A DNA stretch of 64,000 bases from Artemisia argyi (lineage: Eukaryota; Streptophyta; Magnoliopsida; Asterales; Asteraceae): the NCBI GenBank assembly GCA_030686995.1, contig JARVZY010002408.1, positions 62,001 through 126,000 of the forward strand, read 5' to 3'. Shown here one piece after another: positions 47,031 to 61,395 of the stretch (positions are counted from its first letter, which is position 1; each line of letters opens with the position of its first letter). Below the pieces are notes generated by a model that ran no database searches, was not told the origin of the DNA, and was given only the letters and a program-made list of their open reading frames with translations. The translations under genes and the position numbers were made by a program.

Positions 47031-50000
47031 TCTATATAGTGATCAAGTGTGTGTGAACGAAACTGATAATAAATTTCTGTACGTAAGAAGATATATTATT
47101 ATAGGTAAGCCATAGACCCCTCCAAACCACAATATTAGGCAAGAAGATCAGATTCATCTTACATGCCAAGAACAAATTCACAACTGTTTTATGTTCTTAT
47201 TCTTTCTCGTAAAGAGTTTGAGTTATTGACTTTGTGGTCAGTTTTATGCTAATCAGGTGGCGGAAAGTTTCAACACAACTTCAATAATACTTTCGTTACA
47301 GGTAGGCACCGTTTCTTTGACACAACAACGTTCTTTTGTATATTACAAAGAATCTTAAGATGACCCAAAAGAAGTCCTTCACGTAGTTAAGTTGTAGTAG
47401 TTTTAGATTATCCATCTTACTCAATGCATCTGGTTTAACTTGAAAAATGAACCATTAAACTTCTCTTTCTCAAGCATTCTCATGTCAAGGGCAAGCCCAA
47501 GAATATGTTCCTTACCCTATGGAAAAAGGAACGTAAAAATTAGAAGGTAATAAAAAAAATGTTATACACATGTATATAAACTAGCCGACTACCTTCGACA
47601 AATTTGACGTTTGTATTGATATTCGTATTTGTGTTATTTCTTAAGATAAACCATTATCAAGACAATCAAGTAGTTTAACGATTGTTCTGGTTTAATTTGG
47701 CGATGGTGGTCCATGTCAATTAAATGTACTTGTGCAATTTTGTTTCCCATTTCACTTCTTTTGATCATCCACAATGCTAGAAAGACTTTTAAAGGCTCTT
47801 TTTGTACATCTTGTGTAAGAGCATAAAAAAAGGCTATTTACTCAAATGATATAACTTATTATAAATGTTTTTTTTACCATTTAATGTTACAATAATCATA
47901 GGGTAGTCATAGTTTATTATGATAGAAATTAAGCATCATTGTTTTATCAAATTAAGTCATTGGAAAAAAAAGCTTTTGAAAAGCTTCCTTTAAAGATGCC
48001 CTTATGAATATACATCTACTTCGCGGGTAGTTATTAATGTTCTGAGGTTAACTTGCGCAATCAGTCTATAACGTCAATATGTCATTTCTTATTTCACTTC
48101 TTTTGATTACGTCAGTCGGTATCTTCTTTTATTTCTGTTTGTGTTTGTAAGCCGTACATAACAACGGTTACGAATAACTCGATAGAAAGAACAAATTTGC
48201 ATTCTCTTACAAGCTGTATTGTTACGAAGTAATAAATTGTTTAGTTCTACATTATAGTAGCTCATAGTCATAGTTGATTTGGCTGTTAAAAACAATCAAG
48301 TAAAAAGGTAGATTATTATTTATCAAGTTGAACTTGAAAGTAGTCTATCTATTCTCATCTTTTAAGATTGTATTTAGGCACTTAGCTGTCAAATTTGTTG
48401 TCTTCATTTATCCAACTATGTGGAGTCTCCATCATCAATCCATCTTTCGAGATACTCCTTTGTGTGGCTCAATAAAATACGGCACTTCGTCTTTACACAC
48501 CACTAAATTTGAATGTACACACCATCTTACACATCACTCTACTTTAACTGTCCAAAATATTCCATGTTCTAACATATTTGCATGTGCTATCAGTTAGATT
48601 CGAAAATGACAAAATAGCACCTCAAATAAATTTCAGTTTTTCTTTACATATACTTTAATTTTAAAATGTATTGTACTCAATAAATTTCAGTCAGCATACA
48701 AAACTCCACCCGAGTCGTCATCCAAGGCCGAGTCGGACTCGCATAAACGATTCAACTCACTCGCACTCTTAACTACTCGAACGAGTCAAGTCCATCAAAT
48801 TCTCCTCCATTCCTACCGAGTCAGAACACATCACCCAAGTTCCTTCATTTTTCGACCGAGTTAAATCGTTCAAAATCTCATCTCCTTTTACTTATGAACC
48901 CCCTTCCACCCAACCCGACCCAAGGAAACATCCAGACCATCATGCGATCAGGAGCAAGTCCGAGAACAGATGCCGGAACTGAAGATTCTGGCAGTGTAAG
49001 ACGATGGCGCGTGGCAGTGTGTGACGTCGCATGGGAGCGCGTGGAGGGTCTGATGACGTATTTTATTGTGATGGTTTGGTCTTTGTTTGTAGTTCAAAGA
49101 ATGAGTTGTGGTGGTGAGGTGTTCTAAGCGAACAACCCATGTAGACGTATGTATTTTATTATAATGGGAACGAGTTGTGATGGTTTGGTCCGGTCGGATT
49201 TGACTTCTAGTTTTTGGTAGAGTACTGGAGTTGATGGTATGGAGAAGAGAAATAGTGATTCAAATAAGGGAAGAAAAAAAAAAGATAGATTGGTTGGAGA
49301 GAGAGAGTATAAAGTATTGTCTTTATCAACAAAATTATGTGCTAGTTTTTTACTGTACTTCGTAAAATGTGCACAGTTAGAAGAGTAGACAAGTGGTGTG
49401 TGAAGCATATAACCCTAAAATATTTCAAATTTCAAAATGTTACAGTAATTTTTGTAATATCCTCCCATTTCAACCCGTGGTCTTTTCAATAACAAAAAAA
49501 TATGTTTCTTAGTGACATATTGACTTTAAATCACAAAAAGAATAGAAGGCAACACTCGTTCATACTATTGGTTCAACTATGAATTACCAAAATATGAGAT
49601 ACAAAATAGGAAATAACTTTAAGCAACACTTTGATCCATAATTATAAAAGTTGTTCATACTTCATACAACAAGAACATAAACAAATTTAATATCAAAGAT
49701 TAAAGATTAAAATGTAAGATGTACGAAAACGAAAAGAGCTGTAACAAACGCCACCCTCATAAACATTTTGAAAGAAGCTAGTCCTTTTTACCAGTTTATA
49801 CTCAATGTAGAAAACCAACAAATAAAAGAGCTTCAACCATTTAAAGTTTTTAACCCAAAAATGCAGCAGTGGTTCAAGATCTAAAGCAAATTCAAAATTC
49901 AAAACTATGAGAAAGATCTAACAAAATTCATTTGATCTAAGAAAGACTTTGATAAAGATCTAACAAAAAAAAATTCTAACCCTTCATCTACAGTAACAAT

Positions 50001-50890
50001 AAATCTCAGCCACATCAAGTACACACAAACCCAACATGCTCTCACTATCCTCACTCAACCGTCGTTACACACCCGAAATTGTGGCAAAAAAACACAAAAC
50101 AAAAAACGCAGCCGAAACAACACTATGTGATGGGTTTGTGTATAGTTTCATTTAAACCAAACAAAGACCACCAAAATACAACCGCAACAAACAATCATAA
50201 CTGAAACACACTCAAACCATATAAATAAAAACAATACTAAAAACAGATTTCGGTATTTTAAAGTCCGATCAGAATTCCAAAAGACACTACCTTCAAGATC
50301 TGTAACTCACCAATGAATACCATCTAACCATCGTCACACATAGTAATCTCAAGCACAATAAACCCACAAAATCAGACCACTAACACAGCCAAACCACATA
50401 AAAGCCCAAACCAGCGCCGCCACCGAAAACACCTAAAACATCGTCACACTCTGTCCATCACCACCGCCACTATTAACTCGGCAAAGTGGCCGGCGACGGT
50501 GGGATGATCAGGGCATCGACAAGGTGCTTAGTTCAGGAAGCCATGGTGAACCGTTAAGTGGGTTATGGTGGCGGATCAAGTGGTTGCAGTGGTGGTTTGT
50601 GCGTGTTTGAGATGGAAAAGGAGATTGAAAATAGTGGGGGTTTTCGAATCTGGGATAAGAGAGAGAAAGTGAAAAAGTTAGTGGGTGTGTTTTTTGTATT
50701 TTAATTTGTTGTTGTGTGTTTTGTTAGATTTGTTTAGGTCAAGTATGTATATATATGTGATTGCTGGAATGGGACTTTTTAGGTTTGGCTGTAGGTGTAG
50801 TGTGTATAAATTTAGGCTTGTGTTTTGGTTTGGAAGTTTGAATCTTAAAATGTAAGGTTTGAAGTTTGGTTGGGGATATTGGTGTTTTAT
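47031..50890. other. Gene-poor region before the satellite
   Basis: No gene, RNA or transposon end is recognised. Open frames near 48894-49127 and 50400-50600 are GC-richer but show no domain. Poly-purine and poly-pyrimidine stretches are common. The boundary into the tandem array is gradual at about 50890-50930. Confidence 0.4.
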
Positions 50891-52951
50891 AAGGGAGTTT
50901 AAAAGTATAGATGAATCGAGATAATATTAACATACATGAGATGTTAAACGGATGAGTCGAGATGATATTCACATGCATTAGATGTTACACGGATGAGTCG
51001 AGATAATAATGATATACATTAGATGTCAAACGGATTAGTCGAAATGATATTGACATACATGAGATGTCAAATGGATGAGTCGAGATGATATTGACATACA
51101 CGATAGGTTAAACGGCTAAGTAGAGATGATATTGACATACATGAGATGTTAAACGGATAAGTCGAGATGATATTGACATACATGAGATGTTAAACGGATG
51201 TGACGAGATGATATTGACATACATGAGATGTTAAACGGACGAGTAAATTTGATATTGACATGCATGAGCCGTTAAACGGATGAGTTGATATGATATTGAT
51301 ATACATGAGATGTTAAACGGTTGAGTTGAGATGATATTAACATACGTGAGATGTTAAACGAATAAGACGAGATGATATTGTCATACATGATATGTTAAAT
51401 GGATGAGACGGGATGACATTGACATACATGAGATGTTAAACGGATGAGTTGAGATGATATTGACATAAATGAGATGTTAAACGGATAAGATGACTTGATA
51501 TTGAAATACATGATATGTTAAACGGGTGAAACGAGATGATATTGACATACGTGAGATGTTAAATGGATGAGATGACATGATATTGACATACATGAGATGT
51601 AAAAGGGATGAGTAGAGATGATATTGGCATACATGAAATGTTAAACGGATGAGTCGAAATGATATTAACATACATGAGATGTTAAACGGATGAGACGAGA
51701 TGATATTGACATACAAGGAATGTTAAACGGATGGGATATGATGATATTTACATACATGAGATATTAAACGGATGAGTCGAGATGATATTGACATACATGA
51801 GATGTTAAACGGATTATACGATGTGATATTAACATACATGAGATGTTAAACGGATGAGTCAAAATGATATTGACATACATGAGATGTTAAACGGATGAGA
51901 TGAGATGATACTGACATACATGGAATGTCAAACGGATGAGATAAGATGATATTTACATACATGGGATGTTATACGGATGAGTCGAGATGATATTGACATA
52001 CATGATATGTTAAACGGATGAAATGACATGATATTGATATACATTAGATGTAAAACGGATGAGTAGAGATGATATTGGCATACATGAGATATTAAACGGA
52101 TGATCCGAGATGATATTGACATACATGAGATGTTAAACGGATGAGACGAGATGATATTGACATACATAAGATGTTAAATGGATGAGACGATATGATATTG
52201 ACATAATGAGATGTTAAACGGATGATACGACATGATATTGACATATATGAGATGTTAAATGGATTAGTCGAGATGATATTGACATACAAGAGATGTTAAA
52301 CAGATGAGTTGAGATGATATTGACATACATGAGATGTTAAAGGAATCAGACGAGATGATATTGACATACATGAGATGTTAAACGGATGAGACAAGATGAT
52401 ATAGACATACATGAGATGTTAAACGGATGAGTCGAGATGTTATTGACATATATGAGATGTTAAACGAATGAGACGACATGATATTGACATACATCAGGTG
52501 TTAACCGGATGAGACAAGATGATATTGACATACATTAGATGTTAAACGGATGAGTAGAGATGATATTGCCAAACATGAGATGTTAAACGGATGTGTCAAT
52601 ATGATATTGACATACACGAGATGTTAAACAGATGAGACGAGATGACATTGACATACATGAGATAAGATGATATTTACATACGTGCGATGTTAAATGGATG
52701 ACTAAAGATGATATTCACATACATGAGATGTTAAACAGATGAGATGACATGATATTGACATACATGAGATGTAAAACGAATGAGTAGAGATGATATTGGC
52801 ATACATGAGATGTTAAACGGATTAGTCGAAATGATATTGACATAAATGAGATGTTAAACGGATAAGATAAGATGATATTGGCATACGTTAGACGTTAAAC
52901 AGATGATTCGAGATGATATTGACATACATGAGATGTTTAACGGATGAGACG
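50891..52951. repeat. 41-bp satellite array, left block
   Basis: Monomer consensus: AGATGTTAAACGGATGAGAC followed by GAGATGATATTGACATACAT and G, 41 bp. There are about 50 copies with scattered substitutions (GAGTCGA, GAGTAGA, TTGGCAT variants). The pattern of variants is not random: the same order recurs beyond the retrotransposon, showing a higher-order unit. Minus-strand open frames of the MYVNIISSHPFNIS type are by-products of the repeat, since three monomers make 41 codons. Confidence 0.95.
52947..52951. repeat. Target site duplication, left (AGACG)
   Basis: AGACG precedes the left LTR and is repeated at 61396-61400 after the right LTR. Both fall within the satellite monomer, so the array was the insertion target. 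Confidence 0.9.
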
Positions 52952-55762
52952 TGTAACACCCCCCGAAATTGGGTCCAGCGGAAGCATACATGTCACTGGG
53001 GTGCTACTCGAATGGTATCACAACACAAGGTACAAGGAACGGTTTTTAACTCAACCGCTTAAAATAATTTCATTACCAAAGCATTAAATATACATTATTA
53101 AAAGTGTTGCGAAAATATAAGCCCATGAGAGAACTAAAATGGTCCCAAATACATCAGAGGCATCTATGACCATGCCATGCCTTGCCAAAAGCCTCCAAAA
53201 GTAAGCTAACGCCTTAAGAACCTGAAAATACATGCTAAAACGTCAGCATATAGCTGGTCAGTTCATAGTTTCAAGTAAACAACAAGTTTTGTATGGACCA
53301 CAAGTTTTAAAGTTGGTTTGACTAGTACACTCGGCTATGTGACCAGTACACTTGGTTATGTGACCAGTTCACTCGGTCGTGATGGAGGGGACTTTAGTGG
53401 CAGTAATGGTAATTCAGGCAATGTAACAGTTTTGTACTTATGTCCGCAATAAAAGTAATGTACTTGTGTCCATAAGAAAGTAATCAAGGATGGAATAGGT
53501 AATACATAATGTATTCAAGTAATCAATCAAGTATTTCAACCATTCAGTAATGTTTGAGAAAATGAATCGCGTTCAAGTAAAACAAGCATTGAATTTAAAT
53601 AGTAACGAGCATGTATCTTCCCCCAAAACAGTTGTAAAACAAGTAAAAGTAGGGGTTATGAACTCACCTGAAATAATCGATATGATAACCAAAAAGGAAA
53701 ACGCACGAAAATCGAGGCACAAACGCTCTAACCGCAACCTAAATGATTCATATGTCTTAGGTTTGAAAACAAGGTCGTGCATGCAAGTTCACACATCATG
53801 TTATCACTTGTACATGTTTGTTGTAATATTTATCGTCAAAAATGTAGTTGCGTAAATGTGTTCTTTTATTAAGAAAATCACCCGTTTTAGAAAACGTAAC
53901 TTGTAAATCTTGTGACTAAATTTTAGTCGTCATATTTAATAGGTATTCCAAAAATCTCTACCGCGCCCAATAAGTATATATAATGTTCTACCATTTTTGT
54001 TTACGTCATTTTAGCCAAAATACACCCTAAAGTATCCAAAATCCACTTTAAATATGTTCCATCAGTTTTTCTAATAGCCAAATAATAAGCTGTCAAATGT
54101 ATATGTCGCCGTAATTCCTTTTAGGCTATAACTTTCTCGTCGTGGCTCCGTTTCTTAAATTCTATATATCCCCGGATTCGTATTTAGGTGTACTAACTGA
54201 TTTTTAGTGTCTCGGAACACCTAGTTAACTTTTAACGTCAGATTTTACCTCTTGAAAAGCTCTAACCGCAACTATATTTGTTTCAGAAAATTATTTTTCG
54301 ACATCCAACTTAAAACTAACGTATCTTCTTCATTATAAGTCCGTTTTAACACGTTCAAGCGGCTACGTTTTCGTATTTGAGTCTATTTTATAAATTTCTA
54401 GACGAATCTTACTCCTAACCTACTGATGTTTCTGTGTAAGTCGAAATAGGACAGCTTCTCGTCAAAAGTGTCAAAGATGTGTTTTTCTAGTTTTCTAGTC
54501 ACCCAAAACCGCTTAACAACAACTCCCAAACTAATCCTAGTTCTTCCACAGATTTTTGTCAAGATTAACAATTTATTAGTGTGTTCATGAAAATATGTTT
54601 AAGGCTTAGTTATTAATTATAAGTTCATTATATTTGTAAAAACATTGCAAACATGTACTAAGGGTGATATATATAAGTGTATGCAACTTGAAAAAGAGTA
54701 CTAGGAATAAAATCAACATGAAAGTAACTTGTGTAAAGATTGTGAAAATGGGGTAGTGACTTACTTGAAGTGATTATGAAAAAGAGTTGATAAAAACTCC
54801 TGTTTACCCCATATGTATCAAGCTTTAACCCTTAAAACTTGATTCTAGTACCCAAATAATTACTAATAAACCTTGCACTTGGAAAACTAAATCTTTCCTT
54901 CCTTCCTCTCCTTGTGGTCGTGTGGTGTAAGAGTGTGAGTAAGTGATAGTAGTTTTTCTTCTCTTTTGTAAGTGTAAGTAAAAATTAGTGTGTTAAGGTA
55001 TGTATATATAGGAGAAATATCAAAGTTGGTCAAAGTATCTTGGTCTTTGGTCTTACATCTAAGTTAGTAGGAAAGTAGGGTGGCGTTTGGTTTGCTGTTG
55101 GCAGCCAAAAAGATGGAGTAAAATATATTTTGTACACTATGGTCTCAATATTTGCATGCATGGCAAGATGTAGTCAAAGATTTCCTTGAATATAGCCTTA
55201 CTATTTGATTTTTTTAGGGTGGCGCCTAAGTTAGGAAAAAAAAAAGAAATTTTGTGTTAGTTTTATATAAAATATATTTTGTGAGTGTATTGGGTATTAA
55301 AAATATGTATTGGTTAATAGTTTTGCGGTTAAAGTTAAATACGCATGATTAAGTGGGCTTAGTAAAAGAATTATAAAGGTGTAAGAAAAATAATTTTTAT
55401 TTTATTTTTTTTTTTTGCACTTTTGTAGTAATTTAGGGAGTGTAAGATGTATTATAAAAAAATATTGTTGGGAGTGTCGAGTACATTGTTCATTTAAATT
55501 GCGAAAAGCGTTTATAACTTAATAAACATAAGTAAATGAAAGGGATTGTCTTAGAGATTAAAATTTTTAAACCGGAGTAGGAGCAAGGTATTGTGATGTT
55601 GTAAACTAAATATAGTCTAAAATCATAGTGTACAAGAGGGTTGTTCTAGTTTTACATTTATTTAAATAAGGGTTATATAAAAAGTGTTATTGTAAAATTA
55701 TCAAAGTAATAAATTAGAGTTTTGGGAATAATCATTGATGTGGAAAAGTACGGGTTGTTACA
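52952..55762 (-). repeat. Retrotransposon 3' LTR (minus orientation)
   Basis: Runs TGTAACACCCCCCGAAATTG to GTACGGGTTGTTACA on the plus strand. It matches the other LTR over its full length. At about 55388-55415 it has a T-rich tract where the partner has a long TA array. A short open frame (53550-53855) occurs identically in both LTRs, but shows no known domain. Confidence 0.95.
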
Positions 55763-55775
55763 GTCTGCCGCCCTT
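55763..55775 (-). promoter_or_regulatory. Polypurine tract of the retrotransposon
   Basis: On the minus strand AAGGGCGGCAGAC directly precedes the 3' LTR. It is purine-rich though interrupted by C, and in the position where plus-strand synthesis is primed. Confidence 0.6.
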
Positions 55776-56191
55776 AAAAGAACCTCGTCCCGAGGTTTAG
55801 TTTGTGTTAATTTTTGAGGTGTGGTTTGGATTCTTTCAACGGATTTGGTTTCCTCATTTCTGATTGAACTCGAGATTTCCTTGAGAATTCCAGCGAACTT
55901 AACGATAGGAATTCAACTTTGTTGGTTGGGACATTACATAAAATGGAGCTTGCCTTTCAAGACAGGTTGAGTTAAAGGTAGTGAAATAGAGAGTGTAGTG
56001 GACGAGACTTGTCGTATTGCAATGATAAAAGATAAAACATTCATTAGATAGAATTTCGTAATAGTACATGAAACTTATATGATAGAACTTAAAGTGATAC
56101 ACAAAAGAAATACAACTCTAAAGAGTTTAGGCTTCGGTTTAATATAAAGGCTGGAGTTCTCTTCTTAAACATTGTCATTGTCGTTGGTGTC

Positions 56192-57271
56192 TTAACGAGC
56201 TTCTCCTCTATTCTGGTTTCTTAGCTCTGGGCATTCGCTCCTGAAGTGTCCAATTACTCCACACTCATGGCATGTTATCATAACTTTCCGATCCATTACG
56301 AGGGTAGGAGCCATGCAATCCCTGGCTTTGTGTCTGACCTTTTGGCAGTTCCCACATTGAGCGGGGCAAGGTCCATTGTGGTGAAACCGACATTTATTGC
56401 ACTTGGGTAAAGTCCCTGCATATGCTTTCTTTTCACTTGGGCCAGCAACGTAGGCCCTAGCCACTTCATGTTGTTTATGTGATGGCCGAACCTGATCGTT
56501 TTCTTTGTTTTCATCCTTTTTCCTTTTGTTGTCGTTGTTGTTGTTGTCTTCTCGAGCACTCCTTGCTCGAACGAATTGGTCCATCAGGCTGTGAGACATT
56601 CGAATCGTCTCTTCGAGAGTGTTGGGTTTTGACGAGGTAACGTTTCCTTGGATACTGGGCGGAAGTCCCCAGATGTACCTTTCAATCCTCTTACGAGTAG
56701 TAGAAACCATTTTCGGGCAAAGAGTTGCAAGTTCATGGTTTCGCTTAGTATAAGATGCAATGTCGACTCCTTTCACAGCCAAGTTCCAGAATTCCATTTC
56801 CATCTTCTGCACCTCATTTCTCGGACTGTATTCGGCTATCACCATGTCCTTGAATTAAGCCCAAGGTATTTCGAAAGCAACATCAAGTCCCACTGACTGA
56901 GCATAAGCATTCCACCAAGACAAGGCACCATCCATCAATGTACCTGTCGCATATGCAACCGTACAATTCTCTGCACACTTACACAGGCGGAAGACTAACT
57001 CTAGCTTCTCAAACCATCTAACCACGCCGACAGCCCCTTCAGTGCCACTGAAATGCTGAGGCTGGCACTTCATAAATTCCCTGTAAGTACAACCACTAGC
57101 CGCGGTTTCAACCCTGGTTTCCGTTCCACTGGCTTCCCCGCCGTTACCACTGTTGCGGTGGTTCTCGTATTTAGCCATAGCAGCAGCAACTTGTGTAGTG
57201 ACTCGTTGAGCAACAAGTCGATCGATGGCAGCTGCACTCATGCTTTGTTTCCTTGGTGGCATTTTCTTCAA
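56192..57271 (-). pseudogene. Retrotransposon gag with one premature stop
   Basis: On the minus strand: MPPRKQSMSAAAIDRLVAQR, then FMKCQPQHFSGTEGAVGVVR and WFEKLELVFRLCKCAENCTV (the capsid-like core), GALSWWNAYAQSVGLDVAFE, a TAA at about 56855, then EYSPRNEVQKMEMEFWNLAV and ERYIWGLPPSIQGNV. Two zinc knuckles end it: CGNCQKVRHKARDC, where Arg replaces the usual Gly before His, and CHECGVIGHFRSEC, which is perfect. This is chromovirus (Tekay/Del) gag. It stops soon after the knuckles instead of running into pol. The in-frame TAA makes this copy unlikely to give full Gag. Confidence 0.88.
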
Positions 57272-58045
57272 AACAGGAAAAGAAGAGTGAGGCGTAAACG
57301 TAATAAAGATGTTCGCTAAAAGTAGGTGTTCAAAGGTGGCACATTATGGGATGAAAGCTTGAGGTCGTGTTTTGACTAGTTGGCGTACTTCTGGGCAGTG
57401 GTTTACGAGGTGATGTAGATGTAGTACGGGACGAGTGTTTAAACTAGTCTTCAGGAATGGTTGGTAAGGTAAACGGAAGGTTGGCAGACTGTAGCGGGTT
57501 TTAATGTCAAGTAAAGCGATATTACATATAATTGTGAAAATCTTCAAAGACTATTTGTATTAATTACGATATTTCGGAAGGTTTAGAGGACCTTCAAAAG
57601 TACGCGTGTCCATTTTAGAGGGAAGTATTATGACAAGAATGTTTTTGAGACGCTATTGTGTTGAATGCAGATGTGAATATTCATGCAATGACACACATAG
57701 AAATTTTGAAACCCTTGGAAATCAAGTAGAGAATCAAACTGGACATAATTCTAATATAACTACTCCCAGTATTGCAAAATTTACCTCTGAGTCGGACATA
57801 GGTGATCAGGCTATGTCCCACTGTCCCTGGTCGAATATAGGTGATCAGTCTATATTCCACCGAGGTTCAATAAATTTTGAAATACTCAGTTCAGTTATAT
57901 TCGTAATATGTCTTTTACTTTTAAAAAGTCGCTTTGAAAGGCTAAGAAAAGTGACCAAACTCGAGGTCGCATGATGAGACTTCGTAGGGAAAAAGGCGTA
58001 GCACTGTAACGTATACGATACGTGAGCATACTTACATAAAAGATA

Positions 58046-58300
58046 CTCCCTCCGTCCCTTATTAAATGTCCTGTTTGAATTTTCAAAGTCTTTCTTTCTC
58101 AACTTTGACCTTAAATAATTTTGTTTGTGTAATATAATATTTGATACAAAATATATGAATGAATTAAGTTTTAAATGTATTTTCATTACGTATAATTTTT
58201 ATCAAATATTATATAACACAAGTAAAAATATTCAAGGTCAAAGTTAATATATAAAGACTTGAAAAGTCAAATATAGACATTTAATAAGGGACGGAGGGAG
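58046..58300. mobile_element. Stowaway-type MITE inside the retrotransposon
   Basis: The ends are CTCCCTCCGTCCCTTATTAA and its complement GGGACGGAGGGAG, flanked by TA on both sides (58044-58045 and 58301-58302). It is 255 bp. CTCCCTCCGTCCC is the widespread plant Stowaway terminal repeat with a TA target. The arms pair over about 60 bp, so the whole can fold. Confidence 0.92.
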
Positions 58301-58494
58301 TAGTTATAGTAATCAATGAAAATAAATGGATGTAATATATCTAATAGTAAGACACACATCTTATCAAATATGTCAGCAATAATTCACAAGTGAGGCATCG
58401 GCTTGGCAGGCAGGCACGTGACGGTCATAGGGTTAAGTTTTCATAAAAGTGGTTAGAGTCTAGGTTTTAAAAATACCCAGTTCTCTATAACCGA

Positions 58495-58507
58495 GGCTCT
58501 GATACCA
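58495..58507 (-). promoter_or_regulatory. Primer binding site of the retrotransposon (tRNA-iMet)
   Basis: The minus strand has TGGTATCAGAGCC three bases after the 5' LTR end. It fits the 3' end of plant initiator Met tRNA and fixes the element's orientation. Confidence 0.9.
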
Positions 58508-58510
58508 ATC

Positions 58511-61395
<2,885 letters not shown>

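Noticed and set aside
51477..52289. Repeated minus-strand open frames (MYVNIISSHPFNISCM type), also at 61549-63659
   Set aside because: They are translations of the 41-bp satellite: 41 is not a multiple of three, but three monomers give 41 codons, so long open frames arise by chance from repeat composition. No start, splice or domain evidence.
53550..53855. 101-codon open frame present identically at 53550 and 59109
   Set aside because: The duplication reflects the two LTRs of one young element, not gene conservation. No domain is recognisable.
57845..58186. 113-codon minus-strand frame over the MITE
   Set aside because: It runs through the Stowaway terminal repeat and fold-back arm; no domain.
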